Shown piece by piece: positions 10,892-19,786 of a stretch of DNA of 64,000 nt; the first letter of the stretch is position 1; the number at the start of each line of letters is the position of its first letter. The notes below the pieces were generated by a model. The model made no database searches and had not been told where the DNA came from. It saw nothing but the letters and a program-made list of their open reading frames with translations. This DNA is from Buchnera aphidicola (Microlophium carnosum) (GTDB lineage: Bacteria; Pseudomonadota; Gammaproteobacteria; Enterobacterales; Enterobacteriaceae): the NCBI GenBank assembly GCA_011752475.1, contig CP048747.1, forward strand, positions 496,001 to 560,000, given 5' to 3'. The position numbers and the translations under genes are program-made.

Positions 10892-11863
10892 ATGAAATAT
10901 AATGAATTTGAAATTATATCCCAATTTTTTAAACGCAAACAAAAAAAAGATTATAATGAAATTAGGGGAATTGGAGATGATAGTGCTTTAGTAACAATAC
11001 CAAAAAATAATGTTCTTGCAATCAGTACTGATACATTAGTCGAAAAGACTCATTTTTTAAAGAATATATCTCCTGAAGATTTAGCATATAAAACAGTAGC
11101 AGTAAATTTAAGTGATCTTGCTGCGATGGGTGCCAAACCAAAATGGACGACATTGTCTCTTACAATGCCCAAATCCGATAGTCTGTGGTTAGAAAAATTT
11201 AGCAACAGTTTATTTGATATATTAAATAAATATAATATACGATTAATTGGTGGTGATACCAACTGTGGTCCATTGAGCATTACTTTAAGTATTTATGGAT
11301 TACTAGAAAAACATACTGCATTGCTAAGAAGTAATGCTAATATAGGAGATTTAATTTATGTGACTGGAACTCTTGGAGAAAGTGCTGCTGGTTTATTTTT
11401 ACTTAAAAAAAAAATTTTTATAAAAAATGCAAATATACGAAATTATCTAATCAAAAAGCATCTCCATCCTATTCCTAGGGTTTTTGAAGGACTGTCTCTT
11501 AGAAAAATTGCTAACTCAGCTATTGATATATCAGATGGATTAATTTCTGACTTAGGTCATATATTAAACAGTAGCAAACGAGGAGCAAATATAAATTTAA
11601 ATCAAATCCCTATTTCGAAAATTTTAATTAATAATTTTCAACGTCAAAATTGTTTAGATTGGGCATTAAATGGAGGAGAAGATTATGAATTATGTTTTAC
11701 TATTTCAAAAAAAAATGTTAAAAGACTAAATCAAATTAGACAAAAATTTCTAGTTAATTGTACATGTATTGGTCACATTACATCTATAGAAAAAGGATTT
11801 AATTTATTTCATAATAAAAAGAAAATTGTTTTTCAAAAAAAAGGTTTCAATCATTTTAATTGA
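10892..11863 (+). CDS. thiL: ThiL, thiamine-monophosphate kinase
   Basis: ThiL phosphorylates thiamine monophosphate to the cofactor thiamine diphosphate. The 323 residues match the family (E. coli 325). Motifs seen are GIGDDSALV near the N-terminus, AVNLSDLAAMGAKPKW, IGGDTNCGPLSI, DISDGLISDLGH and ALNGGEDYELCFT. It starts 49 bases after ribH and is followed by ribD. No frame break is seen. Confidence 0.97.
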   Translation: MKYNEFEIISQFFKRKQKKDYNEIRGIGDDSALVTIPKNNVLAISTDTLVEKTHFLKNISPEDLAYKTVAVNLSDLAAMGAKPKWTTLSLTMPKSDSLWLEKFSNSLFDILNKYNIRLIGGDTNCGPLSITLSIYGLLEKHTALLRSNANIGDLIYVTGTLGESAAGLFLLKKKIFIKNANIRNYLIKKHLHPIPRVFEGLSLRKIANSAIDISDGLISDLGHILNSSKRGANINLNQIPISKILINNFQRQNCLDWALNGGEDYELCFTISKKNVKRLNQIRQKFLVNCTCIGHITSIEKGFNLFHNKKKIVFQKKGFNHFN

Positions 11864-11903
11864 AAAAATTTTATAAAAAATATAAAAAATATGCTGGTTA
11901 AAA

Positions 11904-12347
11904 ATGAATGATATATTTTATATGAATAGAGCAATAGAACTGAGTAAGTTAGGCGAATTTACTACAGCACCTAATCCCAACGTAGGTTGTGTAATTGTCA
12001 AAAATAATATTATTGTTGGCGAAGGATGGCATAAACAAATAGGAAAAAATCATGCAGAAATTAACGCGTTAATTATGGCTGGAGATAAAGCAAAAGGAGG
12101 AACAGCTTACATAACACTGGAACCGTGTAATTATTTTGGTAAAACACCTCCATGCTGTAATGCACTAATTACAGCGGGTATAAATCGTGTTATAATTTCT
12201 AATATAGATCCCAACCCTAAAGTTTCTGGAAATGGTGTTTTGTATTTAAAAAAACACGGAATTTCTGTAAAAATAGGTTTGTTATCACAAGAATCAAAAA
12301 AATATAACAAAGGGTTTTTTAAAAGAATGAAGACTGGTTTTCCATGA
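11904..12347 (+). CDS. ribD1: RibD deaminase half (ribD1), ending at an in-frame TGA
   Basis: This is the N-terminal deaminase domain of the bifunctional riboflavin enzyme RibD, which deaminates diaminohydroxyphosphoribosylaminopyrimidine. Zinc and catalytic motifs are HAEINAL and EPCNYFGKTPPCC, and the substrate segment TAPNPNVGCVIV is present. It has 147 residues and ends ...RMKTGFP-TGA, where E. coli continues directly into the reductase domain. The reductase domain follows in the same frame with nothing else lost. I recall that Buchnera annotations list separate ribD1 and ribD2 genes, with ribD1 of this same length. Confidence 0.93.
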   Translation: MNDIFYMNRAIELSKLGEFTTAPNPNVGCVIVKNNIIVGEGWHKQIGKNHAEINALIMAGDKAKGGTAYITLEPCNYFGKTPPCCNALITAGINRVIISNIDPNPKVSGNGVLYLKKHGISVKIGLLSQESKKYNKGFFKRMKTGFP

Positions 12348-13025
12348 ATACAGCTTAAACTAGGTGTTTCAATAGATGGAAGAGTTGCCGTAAAAAATGG
12401 TGACAGCAAATGGATTACTTCAACATATGCGCGTCAAGACGTTCAAAAATTTCGAGCAAAAAGTTCAGTAATTCTCACTAGTAGCTCTACTATTTTAAGT
12501 GATAATCCTTCTTTAAATGTACGTTATCAAGAATTTGATAAAAAAACATTATCTATTTTTCCTCAAAAAATATTTCAACATCCAACAAGAGTAATTATAG
12601 ATAGTAAAAATCGTGTTCAACCATCACATAAAATTATGAAAACAAAAGGGAAAATTTGGTTAATACGATTAAAATCTGATAAAAATATATGGCCGAAAAA
12701 TACAACACAAATTATAGAAAAAGAACATAATAAAAAAATTGATATATTTTCTCTTTTAAAATTTTTAGGAAAGTCAGAAATTAATAATGTATGGATAGAA
12801 GCAGGCAGTACTTTATCAGGATTTTTATTAAATTCGTTTTTAATAGATGAATTAATTATATATATGGCACCTAAAATACTTGGACACGAAGCTAGACCAT
12901 TATGTATGATTGATAACATATTAAAAATATCGCATTCTCTTCAATTCAAATTTCAAGATATTTGTCGTATAGGACCTGATATAAGATTGATATTATCTTC
13001 TAAAAGATATAACACTGACATATAA
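12348..13025 (+). CDS. ribD2: RibD reductase half (ribD2), same frame as ribD1 after TGA; start unclear
   Basis: This is the NADPH-dependent reductase domain of RibD, which converts the deaminated pyrimidine to its ribitylamino form. The frame runs without a stop from right after the ribD1 TGA: IQLKLGVSIDGRVAV, SKWITS, then NNVWIEAGSTLSGFLLNSFL and DELIIYMAPKILG. There are about 225 codons, as expected for this domain. No ATG, GTG, TTG or CTG codon occurs in frame before ATG 12636, and starting there would remove about 96 residues including the N-terminal part of the domain. Expression therefore needs TGA readthrough, a non-standard start (ATA 12348 or an ATT), or the half is dead. The preserved sequence argues for function. 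Confidence 0.8.
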   Translation: MQLKLGVSIDGRVAVKNGDSKWITSTYARQDVQKFRAKSSVILTSSSTILSDNPSLNVRYQEFDKKTLSIFPQKIFQHPTRVIIDSKNRVQPSHKIMKTKGKIWLIRLKSDKNIWPKNTTQIIEKEHNKKIDIFSLLKFLGKSEINNVWIEAGSTLSGFLLNSFLIDELIIYMAPKILGHEARPLCMIDNILKISHSLQFKFQDICRIGPDIRLILSSKRYNTDI

Positions 13026-13046
13026 AAAACAAGAGAAATTTTATTT

Positions 13047-13478
13047 ATGAAGCCATCTTCTCGAAGAAAAGCACGCGTATGTGCCTTACAAATGTTGTAT
13101 TCTTGGGAAATATCTCATAACAATATTAAAGAAAGTGCTATTCAGTTTTTAAAAGAAAAAAATAAAACAAATATTGATATTGTATATTTTTACGATTTAA
13201 TTATCGGAATTACATGTGACTGTGAAAATATAGATAATTTAATGAAACCTTATTTATTTAGATCGCTAAGAGAATTAGGTCATATTGAAAAAGCCATTCT
13301 TAGAATTTCGTTCTATGAATTACATAAAAGAAATGATATACCTTATAAAGTATCTATTAATGAAGGTATTGAACTAGCTAAATTATTTGGTTCTCAAGAT
13401 AGTCATAAATTTATAAATGGAGTTTTAGACAAAGCCGTATTTAAAATGGGATACAATAAAAAAGTTATTCTTACATAA
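13047..13478 (+). CDS. nusB: NusB, transcription antitermination protein
   Basis: NusB with NusE (S10) binds boxA RNA and supports antitermination, mainly of rRNA transcripts. The 143 residues match the family (E. coli 139). The start MKPSSRRKARVCALQMLYSW and the later ISINEGIELAKLFGS-like segment (VSINEGIELAKLFG) and HKFINGVLDKA are typical. It follows the ribD reductase half by 21 bases and converges with dxs. Confidence 0.97.
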   Translation: MKPSSRRKARVCALQMLYSWEISHNNIKESAIQFLKEKNKTNIDIVYFYDLIIGITCDCENIDNLMKPYLFRSLRELGHIEKAILRISFYELHKRNDIPYKVSINEGIELAKLFGSQDSHKFINGVLDKAVFKMGYNKKVILT

Positions 13479-13532
13479 GTATTTGATAAAAACATTGTTT
13501 GCATTATATGATTCTATCTAACATTTTCTATG

Positions 13533-15359
13533 TTATTTTGTTAACCAATAAAATATTTGTTTATAAATACCTTCTTCATCTAATTGATAATCGTGTCTAA
13601 TTTCTTCCTGAGTACCTTGTGGAATAAAGATATCCGGTAATCCAATATTTAAAACTGGTAAACAAATTTTATTTATCATAATAAATTCATTGACAGCACT
13701 GCCTGCTCCACCAGAAATTACACCTTCTTCAAGAGTAATAAAAAATTTATGTTTAGAAGATAATTTTAAAATCATACTATTGTCTAAAGGTTTAACAAAA
13801 CGCATATCAACTAGCGTTGCATTCAGATTATCTGCTGCAAAAAAAGCATTTTTTAACAAAGTTCCAAAATTTAAAATAGCTATTTTTTTACCTAGTCTTT
13901 TCATTGTAGATTTTCCCAATGGGATACTATTCATAGGCATTAATAATGCACCAACACCGTATCCTTTAGGATATCTAACCACACTAGGTCCTTTAGTATA
14001 CATATAACCAGTATAAAGCATTTGACGACATTCATCTTCATTACTAGGTGTCATAATAACAATTCCAGGAATACATCTTAAATAAGCAAGATCAAAAATT
14101 CCTTGATGAGTTTGTCCATCATTCCCAACAATACCCCCTCTATCAACAGCAAATAAAACAGATAGTTTTTGCAATGCTACATCATGAATGAGTTGATCAT
14201 AAGCTCGTTGTAAGAAAGTAGAATAAATAGAAACTACTGGCTTATAACCACTGATTGCAAGACCAGCAGCAAAAGTCACTGCATGTTGTTCGGCAATAGC
14301 AACATCAAAATATTGATTGGGAAAAAGACGAGAAAATTTCTTCATTCCAGAACCCTCACACATTGCGGGTGTAACAGCCATCAATTTTTTATCAAATGCA
14401 GCTATTTCGCAAAGCCAAGAACCAAAAACATCTGAATAACTAATAGATTTTGACTTTAATGAATCATATGAAGATATTGAATGCCATTTAATAGGATCTA
14501 ATTCAGCTGGAAGATAACCCTTTCCTTTTTTAGTTACAAGATGTAATAAATAAGTGCCTTTTTTATTTTTTATATCTTTTAATATATTAATAATAGAAAA
14601 AATATTATGTCCATCAAATGGACCAAAATATTCAAATCCTAAATTAGAAAAAATAGAGTTGAAATATATACAATCATTTTCAATTTTTTTATTGTTCCTA
14701 AAAAATTTCTGATAATATGTGTATATTTTTTTTTTATTTGTCTCAGTATATTTAAAATTTCTTAAAATTTTTAAATGACTATTTAAGACTCCCACATTTT
14801 TTGAAATAGACATTTGATTATCATTGAGTATAACTAATAAATTAGATTTCATTGCTCCAGCATGATTCATAGCTTCAAATGCCATACCTGCAGTTATAGC
14901 ACCGTCACCAATAATACAAATAGTTTGTCTATTTCTACCTTCTTTTTCAGCTGCAATAGACATTCCTAAACCTGCAGAAATCGAAGTAGAAGAATGACCA
15001 ACACTTAAAGTATCGTATTTACTTTCTTCTCGACAAGGAAATGAATGTAATCCATTTTTTTTTCTAATACTATTCATTCTTTCGCGTCGTCCCGTTAATA
15101 TTTTATGAGGGTACGCCTGATGTCCTGTATCCCATAATAAATTATCAAAAGGAGTATTATAAACATAATGAAGTGCTACAGTAATTTCAACTACACCTAA
15201 TCCAGAAGCAAAATGTCCTTTAGAAACAGTAACCACATCTAATAGATATTCGCGTAGTTCAAAACATAATTGTGGTAACTGTTCGATAGGCAACAGACGT
15301 AAATTTTCTACTGAATTAGCAAAAGATAAAATTGGATATTTTTTAAAATTAAAATTCAT
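13533..15359 (-). CDS. dxs: Dxs, 1-deoxy-D-xylulose-5-phosphate synthase
   Basis: Dxs is the thiamine-diphosphate enzyme that joins pyruvate and glyceraldehyde 3-phosphate, the first step of the MEP isoprenoid pathway. I use ATG 15359, which gives MNFNFKKYPILSFANSVENL and 608 residues, close to E. coli (620); the open frame extends to a TTG at 15386, but those extra residues have no E. coli counterpart. Motifs include CIIGDGAITAGMAFEAMNHA (ThDP binding), VAIAEQHAVTFAAGLA and DRGGIVGNDGQTHQG. The gene lies downstream of ispA on the same strand, as in E. coli. A run of ten T at 14726-14735 (A on the coding strand) keeps frame. Confidence 0.96.
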   Translation of the reverse strand: MNFNFKKYPILSFANSVENLRLLPIEQLPQLCFELREYLLDVVTVSKGHFASGLGVVEITVALHYVYNTPFDNLLWDTGHQAYPHKILTGRRERMNSIRKKNGLHSFPCREESKYDTLSVGHSSTSISAGLGMSIAAEKEGRNRQTICIIGDGAITAGMAFEAMNHAGAMKSNLLVILNDNQMSISKNVGVLNSHLKILRNFKYTETNKKKIYTYYQKFFRNNKKIENDCIYFNSIFSNLGFEYFGPFDGHNIFSIINILKDIKNKKGTYLLHLVTKKGKGYLPAELDPIKWHSISSYDSLKSKSISYSDVFGSWLCEIAAFDKKLMAVTPAMCEGSGMKKFSRLFPNQYFDVAIAEQHAVTFAAGLAISGYKPVVSIYSTFLQRAYDQLIHDVALQKLSVLFAVDRGGIVGNDGQTHQGIFDLAYLRCIPGIVIMTPSNEDECRQMLYTGYMYTKGPSVVRYPKGYGVGALLMPMNSIPLGKSTMKRLGKKIAILNFGTLLKNAFFAADNLNATLVDMRFVKPLDNSMILKLSSKHKFFITLEEGVISGGAGSAVNEFIMINKICLPVLNIGLPDIFIPQGTQEEIRHDYQLDEEGIYKQIFYWLTK

Positions 15360-15378
15360 TAGATGCTCATTATTCAAT

Positions 15379-16271
15379 TTATTCAATACGTTTAATTATA
15401 AATTTTGTTAATTTTTCTAATGTATAAGTATTAATTTTTTTTTTTTTAAACTATCTAATGCAAACAATGATTTTTGATATAATTCTTTTATTTTTTCTCT
15501 TGATTTATCTAAACCTATTATAGCTAGATAGGTATTTTTTTTAATTATTTTATTATCTCGTATTTTTATACTATCTTTTTTAAAATCCAAAATATCATCT
15601 TGAATTTGAAATGCTAAACCAATAGTAATCGAAAATAAATCTAATATTGATAATACAGATTTAGAAAAATTATTAGAAGATAAATATACTAAACGTATGG
15701 CAGAACGTATTAAAAAAGCAGTTTTATAAAAATTAATAGATTCTAATTCAGATAGATTCATTTCTTTTTTTTCTGCTTCTAAATCTAATTCTTGACCTAT
15801 GCACATTCCAGATGAACCAATAGAATTAGATAATTCAGAAATCATTTTTACACGTTTTAAATTAGAAACATTTGGCATAAAGCTTTTTGATAAAACATTA
15901 AATGCAAGACTTTGTAAAGCATCACCAGCTAACAAAGCAGTACTTTCACCATATTTTACATGGCAAGAAATTTTTCCTCTTCTAAAATGATCATTATCCA
16001 TACAAGGCAAATCATCGTGTATTAGAGAATATGAATGTATACATTCAATAGAAGTAGATATGACATCTAATGTAATTAGATTTACTTTTAAAACCTCCCC
16101 AGTAATATATACTAAAAATGAACGTAATCTTTTACTTCCTGAACATACACTATACTTCATTGCTTTTAAAAGATTTGATTTTTGGAAAGGTAACTGGTTT
16201 AATGTATAAAATAATTTTTTATTTATACGACATTTATATATTTTATACAGATGAAGAAAATTCATATTCAA
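15379..16271 (-). CDS. ispA: IspA, farnesyl diphosphate synthase, with a frameshift in a 13-A tract near the 3' end
   Basis: IspA condenses dimethylallyl and isopentenyl diphosphates to farnesyl diphosphate. Both aspartate-rich motifs are present: DDLPCMD (FARM) and QDDILD (SARM). As written the frame ends at TAG 15417-15419 after LKKKKLILIH, 284 residues. One more A in the tract gives ...KKKKINTYTLEKLTKFIIKRIE and TAA at 15379-15381, about 297 residues. That tail resembles the C-terminus I remember for E. coli IspA (ALEALADYIIQRNK; total 299), so the functional frame is very likely the shifted one. With this end the gap to the dxs ATG is 19 bases. Coordinates given are for the restored frame. 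Confidence 0.9.
15435..15447 (-). other. 13-A homopolymer (T on + strand) at the ispA frame break
   Basis: Thirteen consecutive T on the plus strand, A in the ispA message. The genomic frame gives a short aberrant tail; adding one A restores an IspA-like C-terminus. The tract has the same length and needs the same one-base correction as the one in recB. Confidence 0.85.
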
Positions 16272-16369
16272 ACACCTAAAAAAAGTAATAATTTAATTCT
16301 TAATTAAAAAGAAGATTATTATAATAAATATCTATTATTTATTAAATTTGATTATACTATAAATAGAAT

Positions 16370-17530
16370 TTACTTCTTACAAAAAACACTAAAAATTAAC
16401 CATAATATAATAATAGATATTTCAAATAAAAAAATTTCTGAAACATTTAAAAAACTATAAAGCCATCCACTAAAAATACCCCCAAAAAAAATACCTAAAA
16501 ACTGGCTAGTAGAATAAATACTCATTATACTACCTTTATAATTATTTAATGGTTGTTTACTAAGATGAGAAGGAAGAAAAACTTCAAGAAAATTAAAAGA
16601 TAAAAAAAATATCTGCAAAGCAATTATTAGAAATAATAAATAATTTTGTGCTTTTAGAAAAATTATTTCTGCAAAAAAAATAAATAAAATACAAATTTCA
16701 ATAATATTTTCCAAAACATGTTTACATTTACAATAAAATATAAATAAGAATAAAATAAAAAAGGAAAGTAACATAGCACCTAAATATATTTTCCAATGCT
16801 GATTTAAAGAACATCCAGATATTTCTAATTGATTGGGAATAACCATAAAATTAATCATTAATAAAAAATGCAAAAAAAAGATACCTAAATAAGATCTAAA
16901 AAAAATTTTATTTGAGATAAATTTTAATACTTTAATATATGAATAACACGTATGATTTTGTTGTAATATGTTTATATTTAAAACAGGAATAGCATAATAA
17001 ACTATTGTTATACAAATGATAGATAAAAATGCAGATATCCAAAAAATCGAAAAAAATCCAAACAATTGAACAATTATAGGACCAGAAACTATAGCAATTA
17101 AAAAAGAAATAGCAAAACTAACACCTATAGCAGCAATAGATTTAACACGATTTTTCTCTCGAATTAAATCAGATAACAAAGCCATACATACACCAGATAT
17201 AGCTCCTGAACCTTGTAAAAACCTACCAATTATCAATCCCCAAATTGAATGAATATCCGCTGATATAATATTCCCGATAAAAAACATAAAAAGACCTAAT
17301 ATAATTATTTTTTTTCGACCAAATTTATCAGATAACATTCCGAATGGAATTTGAAAAATTACTTGAGCAAAACCATATATTCCCATTGATAAACCAATTA
17401 AAAATTTATTTCCTCCATCTAAAAGTATTCCATATTTGCTTAAAATAGGAAGAATCATAAACATTCCTAACATACGTAATAAAAAAATCGCACAAAAACT
17501 TAATGTAACTTGTAATTCTAAAAAGTTCAT
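16370..17530 (-). CDS. yajR: YajR-type major facilitator superfamily transporter
   Basis: This is an MFS permease of 386 residues with about twelve hydrophobic segments. The loop motif GMLSDKFGRKK is the classic MFS motif A; RMLGMFMILPIL, LQGSGAISG and YSTSQFLGIFFGG match E. coli YajR. E. coli YajR is longer (454) because of a cytoplasmic C-terminal domain that is absent here; the protein ends just after the last membrane segment. The substrate is not known. It lies upstream of ispA on the minus strand and diverges from tusE; in E. coli yajR is next to cyoE. Confidence 0.9.
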   Translation of the reverse strand: MNFLELQVTLSFCAIFLLRMLGMFMILPILSKYGILLDGGNKFLIGLSMGIYGFAQVIFQIPFGMLSDKFGRKKIIILGLFMFFIGNIISADIHSIWGLIIGRFLQGSGAISGVCMALLSDLIREKNRVKSIAAIGVSFAISFLIAIVSGPIIVQLFGFFSIFWISAFLSIICITIVYYAIPVLNINILQQNHTCYSYIKVLKFISNKIFFRSYLGIFFLHFLLMINFMVIPNQLEISGCSLNQHWKIYLGAMLLSFFILFLFIFYCKCKHVLENIIEICILFIFFAEIIFLKAQNYLLFLIIALQIFFLSFNFLEVFLPSHLSKQPLNNYKGSIMSIYSTSQFLGIFFGGIFSGWLYSFLNVSEIFLFEISIIILWLIFSVFCKK

Positions 17531-17603
17531 TTGATAATTCTCTATATTTAATGTAATATTTTTTTAAAATTTATCCCAATTCAGCTTATATTTATTAAAA
17601 AAT

Positions 17604-17948
17604 ATGAAAACTAATAATAAAGTATTATACGAATATGAAAAAATCGAAAAAGATTCAGAAGGATATTTAAAAAAAACTAAAGATTGGAATATAATATTAG
17701 CAGAAGAAATCGCAAAAAAAGAAAATATTGATTTAAATTCTGATCACTGGAAAGTAATAATGTTTGTGCGAAAATTTTATTTTAAATTTCATGTAACACC
17801 ATCAATAAGGATGTTAATTCAAAGCATTAAAAAAGAAATGGGAAAATCTAAAAGTAATAGCATTTATTTATTTAAACTTTTTCCTAAAGGGCCAGCTCAA
17901 CAAGCCAGCAAAATTGCTGGAATACCTAAACCAGTCAAATGTTTATAA
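17604..17948 (+). CDS. tusE: TusE, sulfur carrier for tRNA 2-thiouridine
   Basis: TusE belongs to the DsrC family. It takes persulfide sulfur from TusBCD and passes it to MnmA for thiolation of the wobble uridine of tRNAs for Lys, Glu and Gln. The 114 residues show DHWKVIMFVRKFY, PSIRMLIQSI and the end GIPKPVKCL, in which the penultimate Cys (residue 113) is the conserved sulfur-carrying residue. It sits alone on the plus strand between yajR and cyoE, and converges with cyoE. Confidence 0.95.
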   Translation: MKTNNKVLYEYEKIEKDSEGYLKKTKDWNIILAEEIAKKENIDLNSDHWKVIMFVRKFYFKFHVTPSIRMLIQSIKKEMGKSKSNSIYLFKLFPKGPAQQASKIAGIPKPVKCL

Positions 17949-17967
17949 ATAAATGAATGAGAATATT

Positions 17968-18831
17968 TTAAAATAAAATATCTATAGATATTAAAAAATT
18001 AAATATAAAAATGACTAGGATTGAATAATAAAATAGTTTACTTGCATTGTTTTTATCGTGATTGTTTTTAATAGTCGGATAAGATAAAAACAACCAATAA
18101 AAATTTATAATGGAAGAAAAACATAAAAAATTATAACTTAAATAACCTAAAAAAGTTAATAATGAACTAAAAAAAATAAAACTAATAATATAAAAAAAAA
18201 TATGTTTTTTTGTTATAGAAATACCCTTTACTACAGAAAAAACAGGAATTTCAGCTTTTTTGTAATCTTCAATTCTCATAATTGAAATAGCATAAAAATG
18301 AGACATTTGCCAAAATATTAAAATAATGAATAATAAGATAGAACATATATCAATAGCATTAGACACGGCTGTATAACCGATAATAGATGGCGTAGAACCT
18401 GAAAAACTTCCAATAAAAGTTGAATAAATCGATCTTCTTTTAAAAAATAAAGAATATAAGACAACATAAATAAAAAATCCAAAAATTGATAAAATCATTG
18501 ATAAAAAATTTACTAAAAAAATTAATATAGAGATACCTAAAACACCTAAAAAAACAGCAAAAATAAAAACAGATAAAAAAGAAAGTAATTGTTTTGATAA
18601 TACTCGATTGCTTGTTCGATTCATTTTTTTATCTATATCATGATCAATTAAATTATTAAAAACACAAGCAGAAGCAATTACCAAAGATGTTCCTAAAATT
18701 GTATATGTAAATAAAAAAACATCAAAAGTAGAATTTCTAGATGCAAATAAAAAACCACCTATAATTAAAGTGGCATTCCCAAGAATAATACCAGGCTTAA
18801 TAATTTCTAAATAATGTTTAAATATATACAT
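17968..18831 (-). CDS. cyoE: CyoE, protoheme IX farnesyltransferase (heme O synthase)
   Basis: CyoE attaches a farnesyl group to heme B to make heme O, the cofactor of cytochrome bo oxidase; the farnesyl diphosphate would come from IspA. The 287 residues form a polytopic membrane protein. The prenyltransferase motif NLIDHDIDKKMNRT near residues 60-73 and the second conserved loop with YKKAEIPVFSVVKG are present. It is the last gene of the cyo operon, 20 bases after cyoD. Confidence 0.95.
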   Translation of the reverse strand: MYIFKHYLEIIKPGIILGNATLIIGGFLFASRNSTFDVFLFTYTILGTSLVIASACVFNNLIDHDIDKKMNRTSNRVLSKQLLSFLSVFIFAVFLGVLGISILIFLVNFLSMILSIFGFFIYVVLYSLFFKRRSIYSTFIGSFSGSTPSIIGYTAVSNAIDICSILLFIILIFWQMSHFYAISIMRIEDYKKAEIPVFSVVKGISITKKHIFFYIISFIFFSSLLTFLGYLSYNFLCFSSIINFYWLFLSYPTIKNNHDKNNASKLFYYSILVIFIFNFLISIDILF

Positions 18832-18851
18832 AATATATCTTCGATTAAATT

Positions 18852-19169
18852 TTACATTATATGATGATTTAAGTTAAACATAATCCATATAGAACCGAAT
18901 ACTACAATAAATATTATTATAATTACAAATAATAAAGTTATAAGATTCCATCTAGCTTCTGCAGAAAAATTTAAATGTAAAAAATACACAAAATGAATAA
19001 CAATTTGACTAATAGCACATAATAAAAAAATAATATAATTAATATTACTACAAAAAATTTTTTGCATTGCTAATATAAATGGAACAATAGTTAATATTGT
19101 AGAAAATATAAAACCTACAAAATAAGATTTTATTTCTTTATTTATATTTGATTCAATAACATTACGCAT
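18852..19169 (-). CDS. cyoD: CyoD, cytochrome bo oxidase subunit IV
   Basis: CyoD is the small subunit IV of cytochrome bo ubiquinol oxidase, thought to help assemble the CuB centre. I start at ATG 19169, which overlaps the cyoC stop as TGATG and gives 105 residues (E. coli 109) with three membrane segments. The upstream in-frame extension to 19250 only overlaps cyoC and is discarded. The HFVYFLHL segment is typical. Confidence 0.94.
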   Translation of the reverse strand: MRNVIESNINKEIKSYFVGFIFSTILTIVPFILAMQKIFCSNINYIIFLLCAISQIVIHFVYFLHLNFSAEARWNLITLLFVIIIIFIVVFGSIWIMFNLNHHIM

Positions 19170-19786
19170 CAAATAGCTCCATTTAAATAAACAAAAGTAA
19201 AAATACAAATCCATATAATGTCTAAAAAATGCCAAAAAACGCTCAGACATAAAATTCTAACGCGAACAGAATGAGTCAAACCTAGTCTTTTAATTTGATA
19301 AATAATAGACATTATTAAAATTAAACCAAAAAAAATATGGATTCCATGAGTAGCAATAAGAGTAAAAAAAATAGAAAAAAATGCATTTTTATCAGGACCA
19401 AAGTCTTTTATTATCAATTCATAAAACTCATAAATTTCCATAAACAAAAAAACAAAACCTAGAAAAAAAGTTATCATTAAGAATGAATATATCATTTTGA
19501 TATATTTCTGGTTCATTGCAAAAACAATAAAACCACACGATAAAGAACTTAATAATAATAAAAATGTTTCTAATAAAACAGATGGTAAATTAAAAATCTT
19601 ATTGCTAATTAAATCAATTGATATATTTGAAGAAATTACAGCATAAACAGCAAAAAGCACTGCAAACATAATGCAGTCACTCATTAAATATATCCATAAA
19701 CCAAATAATTTGTTTGATTCTAATTTTTTATCATGAACTCTTAAATTAATATTTAATGTTGTATGATTTATTTTATTTTCTATCAT
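19169..19786 (-). CDS. cyoC: CyoC, cytochrome bo oxidase subunit III
   Basis: CyoC is subunit III of cytochrome bo ubiquinol oxidase. The 205 residues match E. coli (204), with five membrane segments. GLWIYLMSDCIMFAVLFAVY, ATHGIHIFFGL and the final CLSVFWHFLDIIWICIF are family hallmarks. Its ATG overlaps the cyoB stop as TAATG and its TGA overlaps the cyoD start, so the operon appears tightly coupled in translation. Confidence 0.96.
   Translation of the reverse strand: MIENKINHTTLNINLRVHDKKLESNKLFGLWIYLMSDCIMFAVLFAVYAVISSNISIDLISNKIFNLPSVLLETFLLLLSSLSCGFIVFAMNQKYIKMIYSFLMITFFLGFVFLFMEIYEFYELIIKDFGPDKNAFFSIFFTLIATHGIHIFFGLILIMSIIYQIKRLGLTHSVRVRILCLSVFWHFLDIIWICIFTFVYLNGAI

Noticed and set aside
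12344..12358. ATG overlapping the ribD1 stop as a coupled restart for ribD2
   Set aside because: It reads in a different frame and stops at TAA after four codons, so it cannot start the reductase half.
12131..12919. Antisense frames opposite ribD
   Set aside because: The plus-strand RibD domains are clearly homologous to a known enzyme; the reverse frames are shadows.
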